DNA of 64,000 nucleotides from Paulinella micropora (lineage: Eukaryota; Cercozoa; Imbricatea; Euglyphida). Both the position numbers and the translations under genes were made by a program. This document shows, piece by piece, positions 58,800-64,000 of the stretch; position 1 is the stretch's first letter; each line of letters opens with the position of its first letter. The DNA lies in contig BJOX01000248.1 of the NCBI GenBank assembly GCA_009731375.1, positions 435,416 to 499,415 of the forward strand, written 5' to 3'. The notes under the pieces are model-generated. The model searched no databases and was not told the DNA's origin. It saw only the letters and a list, made by a program, of their open reading frames with translations.

Positions 58800-60462
58800 C
58801 TGTTTTGCGGTTTCCTCCTTTCCTTTGCTCCCTCTCTTCTTCCCTCTACTCCTCTTCCTTTTCATCTTCTTCTTTTTCTTCTCCTTTACTTCCCTCTTCT
58901 CTCTCTCTCCTCTTGCCCCTCCCTTTTCTGTCTTCTCATCTACCCCTTCTTCTTCTCTTCTCTCTCTTTCTTTTGTCTCTAGTCCTCCTCTTCTTCCCTT
59001 TTGCTTTTCTTCCTCTTCTCCTTCTTCCTCTTCTCCTTCTTCCTCTTCCCCTTCTTCCTCTTCTCCTTCTTCCTCTTCTCCTTCTTCTTCTTCTCCTTCT
59101 TCTTCTTCTCCTTCTTCTTCTCCTTCTTCTCCTTCTCTGTCTTCTTCTTCTCCTCCTTCTCTTTCTTTTTCTTCTCCTCCTTCTCTTCTTCTCCTTCTCT
59201 TCCTCTTTCTCCTTCTCCTTCTCCTTCTCTGTCTTCTTCTTCTCCTCCTTCTCTTTCTTTTTCTTCTCCTCCTTCTCTTTCTTCTTCTCCTTCTCTTCCT
59301 CTTTCTCCTTCTCCTTCTCTTTCCCTTTCTTCCTCCCCCTTTCTTTCTCTTTCTTCTTCTGAGTCTCTTTCTTCTCCTTCTCTTCCTCTTTCTTCTTCTC
59401 CTTCTCTTTCTTCTTCTCCTTCTCTTTCTTCTCCATCTCTTTCTCTTTCTTCTTCTCTTTCTTCTTCTCCTTCGCTACTCTCCTCCCCTTCTCTGCCATG
59501 GCTTCCTTCTTCTTCTCTTCTTTCTTCTTCTCTTCTTTCTTCTTCTCTTCTTTCTTCTTCTCTTCTTTCTTCTTCTCTTCTTCCTTCTTCTCTTCTTCCT
59601 TCTTCTCTTCTTTCTTCTTCTCTTCCTTCTTCTTCTCTTCCTTCTTCTCTTCCTTCTTCTCCTCTTCTTTCTTCTTCTCGTCCTTCTTCTCTTTCTTTTT
59701 CTTCTCTTCCTTCTTCTTGTCTTTCTTTTTCTTCTCTTCCTTCTTCTTCTCTTCCTTCTTATCGTTCTTCTTCTCGTCTTTCTTCTTCTCCTTCTTTATC
59801 TTCTTTTCGTCTCCTTTTCTCTACCTTCCTTCTTCTTGTCTTTCTTCTCCACTTCCTTCTTCTTCTCTCCCTCCTCTTCCTTCTTCTCCTCCTCCATCTT
59901 CTTCTCCTTCTTCTTCTCTTCTTTGTTCTTCTTCTTCTCCTTCTTCTTCTTCTCGCCCTTCTTCTTCTTCTTCTTCTTCTTCTTCTTCTTCTTCTTCTTC
60001 TTCTTCTTCTCGCCCTTCTTCTTCTGTTTCTTCTTCTGTTTCTTCTTTTTCTTCTTTTTCTTCTTTTTCTTCTTTTTCTTCTTCTCTTCTTCTTTCTCTT
60101 CTTCTTGTCTTTCTTCTTCTTCTTCTCTTTCTTCTTCTTCTTCTTCTTCTTCCTTCTTCTTCTTGTCTTTCTTCTCGTCTCTCTTCTTCTCGTCTTGCCT
60201 CTTCTCATCTTTCCTCTTCTTCTTCTTCTTCTTCTTCTTCTTCTTCTTCTTCTTCTTCTTCTTCTTCTTCTTCTTCTTCTTCTTCTTCTTCTTCTTCTTC
60301 TTCTTCTTCGTCTTCTTCGTCTTCGTCTTCTTCTTCTTCTTCTTCTTCTTCTTCTTCTTCTTTTTCTTCTTGTTCTTCTACTGCTTTTCTTTCTTTCTTC
60401 TTCTTCTTCTTCTTCTTCTTCTTCTTCTTCTTCTTCTTCTTCTTCTTCTTCTTCTTCTTCTT

Positions 60463-60522
<60 letters not shown>

Positions 60523-60880
60523 CTCCTTCTTCTTCTTCTTCTTCTTCTTCTTCTTCTGCTTCTTCTGCTTCTGCTTCTTCTGCTTCTTCTTCTTCTTTTT
60601 CTTTTTCTTCTTCTTCTTCTTCTTCTTCTTCTTCTTCTTCTTCTTCTTCTTCTTCTTCTCCTCCTCCTCCTCCTCCTTCTTCTTCTTCTTCTTCTTTTTC
60701 TTCTTCTTCTTCTTCTTCTTCTTCTTCTTCTTCTTCTTCTTCCGTCTTCTTCTTCTTCTTCTTCTTCTTCTTCTTCTTCTTCTTCTTCTTCTTCTGCTTC
60801 TTCTGCTTCTTCTCTTTCTCCTTCTTCTCCTTCTTCTCCCCTTTCTCCCTTCCTTCTCTTTCTCCTTCCTCTTCTTCCAG
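58800..60880 (+). repeat. 2.1-kb polypyrimidine tract, (TTC)n and related units
   Basis: Nearly every base on the plus strand is C or T. Order changes along the tract: CTCC/TTCC mixtures, repeated TTCTTCTTCTCC blocks, CTTCTTTCTTCTTCT blocks, then pure (TTC)n with one (TAC)n island at 60465-60494. It lies between gag and pol of the DIRS-like element. Long Leu/Phe/Ser or Lys/Glu/Arg translations are artefacts. Confidence 0.95.
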
Positions 60881-60884
60881 GGCA

Positions 60885-63268
60885 TCTGGACTGAAAAGGC
60901 CAAGGCCCAGGCCCAGGCGCCAATCACTCGGCTTGAATGGTGCCCTGGCATGGGCCTCTTCTTCATCTACCTCTGTTGCTGCCTCCCCAGCTGCCAACCC
61001 ATCTGCTTCCTGTCAGCATACGTACAATTTTTTGCGCCTTGGGTGTGGGAGAGAGTAAGGATAGAAGCAGAAGAGGCCATGGGTGCCGTGATCAAATTTG
61101 CATTTGCTCCTAAAAGCATAAAAAGAATAGTGATTCCGGAGGCGTTCGCAAACGTACCCAAGGTGTCTGCTCCGCCGGTTCCGGACTTTGCAGCGAAGAC
61201 ATCCTAAAGCACTGGCAAGAGCCCATGGTTACCTTTCTGGATGGTACCGTGGGAACAAGCCTCATCCCGCATGGACGTTGACGGCTTCATCGCAGCCAAG
61301 GTGGTCATCCTGACGGCGGCGCCAAGTGCGATTGACGAATGGACGGGCGAACCGTGGGTGACCACTGTTGGTAGCAAACTGCAAGGGACAATGGGCTGCC
61401 TCCCCCTACAACGACGCTAATGCTAGCATTCGCACTTTCGAGCCGTGAGAGGCCGCGGGCGCGACATCATCGATCTTCTCGGCCTGCCTAACCGGCGCCG
61501 AGTGCGGCAGACTTCAAGAATCAGACTTCCACCATTCGAGGGAGAAATCGCTACGTATAAGACAGCATTGCGTCTGAGGACAATAGCCAACCTAGCAAAT
61601 AAATGCACCGATCTTTCCCAGTCAGAGCGAGACTGGCTCATAGCAACCTGTTCGGCGCAGCGCACCGAGTATAGGGGGGTCGGAGAATTCTTGCGAGATT
61701 ATTCTCGGAAAGGCTCGGATGACGTTGAAGCAAAGAGATGGAAGGCAGTCTGTGAGAGAGTATCTGAAGGCAAGGCCTTAGGCCCATTCGATAGGCCGCC
61801 TTTCCCGAACGCATCCTGTCCTCACCAAGCCATCGTTGCATACGAATTCACGATCCCAAAAAGCAAATGAGATCCTTCATCCGATGAAATCCGCAACATC
61901 AATCATGCGTCGTACCCGCGGGGACTCTCCGTAAATGACCTCACGCCGAGGATGGACATTGGCATAACATACTTTACATTTGCGCAACACATCTCCAACA
62001 TCGCCAAGCTTGGCCGCGGTTGTTTTGCTTACGGAGGAGACGTGCATGATGCATATCGCCAGATCGGGATCCGGGCGGTTGACCTGTATCAGCAAGTTTC
62101 GGCTGCTTGGGATGAAGATGGACTACTGCACTTCTTCGTCGAACTTTGTGGCAAGTTCGGCAATGTCGCCGCAGGAGAAAACTTTACGAGGTTCATGGCG
62201 ATGGTCCGGACCATTGGGGCGAGCCAGCTTGAACGCATCATGTTCGACAACTACGTAGATAACGTTATATCTGAAGCCATGACAAAGCGAGTGGTAAGTT
62301 CACGCTTGTGCAAGCTGCTTGCATTTTTCCGAAGCATAGGCATCGAGTTGCATGAAGTCTTCTGCGGCAAGCAATACTCCTTTCTAGGTTGCGACATCGA
62401 CACAGTGCAGTGGTTAGTCGTCATGCCAGCCAAGAAGATGGTGATAGCCTTCCTGCGCCTTAACCTGCTCGCCGTTGCGACTTGGACTTCAGCAGAGGAC
62501 TACGCTTCTTTCAAGTGCCTATTGACGTGGTTAGCAACGGTCATTGCATAGCTCCTGGCATTAGTCGGGCATATGCACGAGTGTCACGCAGCCATGTTGC
62601 GGCGAGACAGAGTGAGTGCACGCGTCCAGAGCGGGGCGACTTGGGCAGCACAGTTGTTACAGCGCACGAATGGCGCTTTTTCCGTCACTGACTTGCATCG
62701 CACTGGGACGTTCAACCAAGACACTTTAACGTGGGAAGGAGATAGCAAGTGCATAACCATCTGGGGCGATGCGAACCATAGCAAGAGTTCGCGGTTTGGG
62801 CGAGCATGGTTAGTCGCCTCAGCTGGAGCCGGACAAATCGAACAAGGATCCTTTCTATCTGAAGAGTGGAGGGACGAAGACGAAGACTTGTTTGTGGCCG
62901 AGTCCGGCGAAGACGCGGCTTCAAGGCGCGAGTTATTCAACTACTTGCAAGCTGTGTGAGAAGTGCATAAGGAGACAGGATGTGTGCGCTTTTGTGTTGT
63001 CGGATATTGTGCGCCTGCTTGCATATGTATTGCCAAAGCTCATTCCCCTACACCTGGCATGCAGTCTATCTTAGATTTCTATCTGTGGTTGTTTGCCGAA
63101 CGAAGCATTAGTGTGCTCGCGTTTCGCGCCGAACGAAAGCAGTTATGTGTTGTTGATGCCTTGGCCCGTGGGCAGGTCGAGAAGGCGGCGCGCCTTCTAG
63201 CGAGCGAAAGATCTTTCAATCTTGGTTCGAGTGTCACCCGGCTGCCAAGACCGCAGGCTGGCTGGTGA
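60885..63268 (+). pseudogene. Reverse transcriptase-RNase H polyprotein (DIRS-like), several in-frame stops
   Basis: One frame is followed throughout, crossing TAA 61205, TAA 61418, TAG 61424, TGA 61868, TAG 62549 and TGA 62957. RT landmarks are GPFDRPPFPN, FTIPKSK, SYPRGLSVND and GDVHDAYRQIGI (first catalytic Asp). FDNYVDN is where Y-x-D-D is expected, so the second Asp is Asn here. RNase H landmarks are ITIWGDANHSKSSRFGRAW (Asp), SRRELFNYLQAV (Glu) and VVDALARGQ (Asp). Sequence continues smoothly on both sides of the stops, so they are late damage or recoded. Likely inactive. Confidence 0.75.
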
Positions 63269-64000
63269 ATGAGGCCGTGTGCTACTTGGAAAGCGGGCTG
63301 GCTTACAACACGACTCGTAGCTACACGTCGGGGGTCAATCGTCTGAAGGCGTTCGCAGAGACTTTTGCTTCAGATGCGTGGGCAATCCGATGGTGGGAAC
63401 CCGACCCGGCTCTTCTGATCTTGTTCATGACTTACGTTATTGGACAGATATCCGTGGGGTCGTTGAAAGTGTATTTGTATGGCATCCGCAATTTTCAAGT
63501 TGTTAGCACATGGACAAGCTGACCGTTTGCAGAACTATCATATGCATGTTGAAAGGTGCTGGAGGGGTATTAAGCGTAGCAAAAGGAAGGGCAAGGACAA
63601 TCGTCTGACTTTGACTATCGATCTCCTCGAGAAAGCAGTTTCATTTGCAGTAGAGCAGTTAATATCTGGCAGATTGAGCCCGCGAGCAAAGCACGACCTC
63701 ATTGTCCTCTGTACCATCATGGTATGGGTGCGCTTGCGGAAGATGGCGGCGAGACTTTCTTGCGCATAAATTTAGACGGTTCGAAAACCGATCCGTTCAG
63801 AGGGGGCGTAGAAATATGGTTAGCTGATCTCAGCTGTATGATGCTATCACCTGTTTCTGGTTTCGTCGACTAGAGTCTTCGGCGCTATCTGTTGGACTGA
63901 ATCGAGGCAAGGCGCAGCCAATGTTTCGATGGGCAGATGGGAATCCAGTTGAGAGAGCTCGTTTTGTTACCGACGCACGAGCTTTGCTTGCACGAGCGGT
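63190..64000 (+). pseudogene. Tyrosine recombinase (DIRS-like), frameshifted, incomplete at window end
   Basis: After a frame change near 63200 the core-binding region reads GLAYNTTRSYTSGVNRLKAF, then ALLILFMTYVIGQ and GSLKVYLYGIRNF. A second change near 63510 leads to HVERCWRGIKRSKRK and LTLTIDLLEKAV. A third gives FLRINLDGSKTDPFRGGVEI, and a fourth gives PMFRWADGNPVERARFVTDA. These are the usual landmarks of DIRS/Crypton-type recombinases up to the segment before the H-x-x-R and Tyr motifs, which would lie past 64000. At least four frame changes make it non-functional as read. Confidence 0.7.

Larger units (their letters stand above)
56892..64000 (+). mobile_element. DIRS-like tyrosine-recombinase retrotransposon, 3' end beyond the window
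   Basis: Order: gag (56892-58789), polypyrimidine tract (58800-60880), RT and RNase H (about 60890-63268), tyrosine recombinase (about 63190 onward). RT, RNase H and YR without a DDE integrase is the DIRS order. Split direct or inverted terminal repeats cannot be recognised with the right end missing. Gag and pol lie in the same frame on either side of the tract, but both carry stops. Confidence 0.75.

Noticed and set aside
58753-60894. Very long Leu/Phe/Ser-rich frames and their Lys/Glu/Arg-rich antisense
   Set aside because: They are translations of a polypyrimidine tract in all frames, with no domain and no coding pattern.

Overview
The window reads as repeat-rich nuclear DNA from a eukaryote, probably a protist or alga that I cannot place further. 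One gene has GT-AG introns, Copia-, Gypsy- and DIRS-type retroelements are present, microsatellites are very abundant, and there are no prokaryotic operons. I saw no convincing rRNA, tRNA or CRISPR array. The assembly has eight N gaps, several of them bounded by long C or G homopolymers.

Layout. Positions 1-7064 are almost entirely tetranucleotide repeat ((ACAT)n, (ATGT)n, (ATTT)n), including ten copies of a 31-bp unique motif. A 1.27-kb element with terminal inverted repeats sits inside the repeat (7067-8339). From 9.2 to 12.9 kb there are LTR remnants, a broken retroelement ORF on the minus strand and a broken methyltransferase/zinc-finger-like ORF. From 13.9 to 18.8 kb the sequence is again microsatellite. 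A multi-exon enoyl-CoA hydratase/isomerase (crotonase) gene occupies 19080-23980; it is the only largely intact host gene here.

The 3' half of that gene and about 8 kb downstream are present twice in tandem (22584-32226 and 32255-41890) with very few differences, so a truncated crotonase copy lies at 32368-33653. Each unit also carries a diverged LTR, a degenerate gag-like region and a second LTR.

From 42.9 to 51.8 kb there is a Copia element whose pol gene is split. The reverse-transcriptase part (to 43356) and the RNase H part (from 51038) flank a 7.7-kb GC-rich block with host-like genes: a broken secreted glycoprotein gene (minus), a broken F-box/LRR gene (plus) and the 3' end of a third gene (minus). 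Both junctions carry CCGCCG, and removing the block restores an in-frame pol. From 52.1 to 55.6 kb lies a defective Gypsy-like element (gag-like ORFs and an integrase C-terminus, no reverse transcriptase seen). From 56.9 kb to the window end there is a DIRS-like tyrosine-recombinase retrotransposon with a CCCH-finger Gag, a 2-kb polypyrimidine tract, RT, RNase H and recombinase.

Apart from the crotonase gene, nearly every coding region is interrupted by stops or frameshifts. I read the window mainly as decaying mobile elements and pseudogenes around one working metabolic gene. The recurrent in-frame stops are also discussed as a possible code or readthrough question, which I consider less likely than decay.
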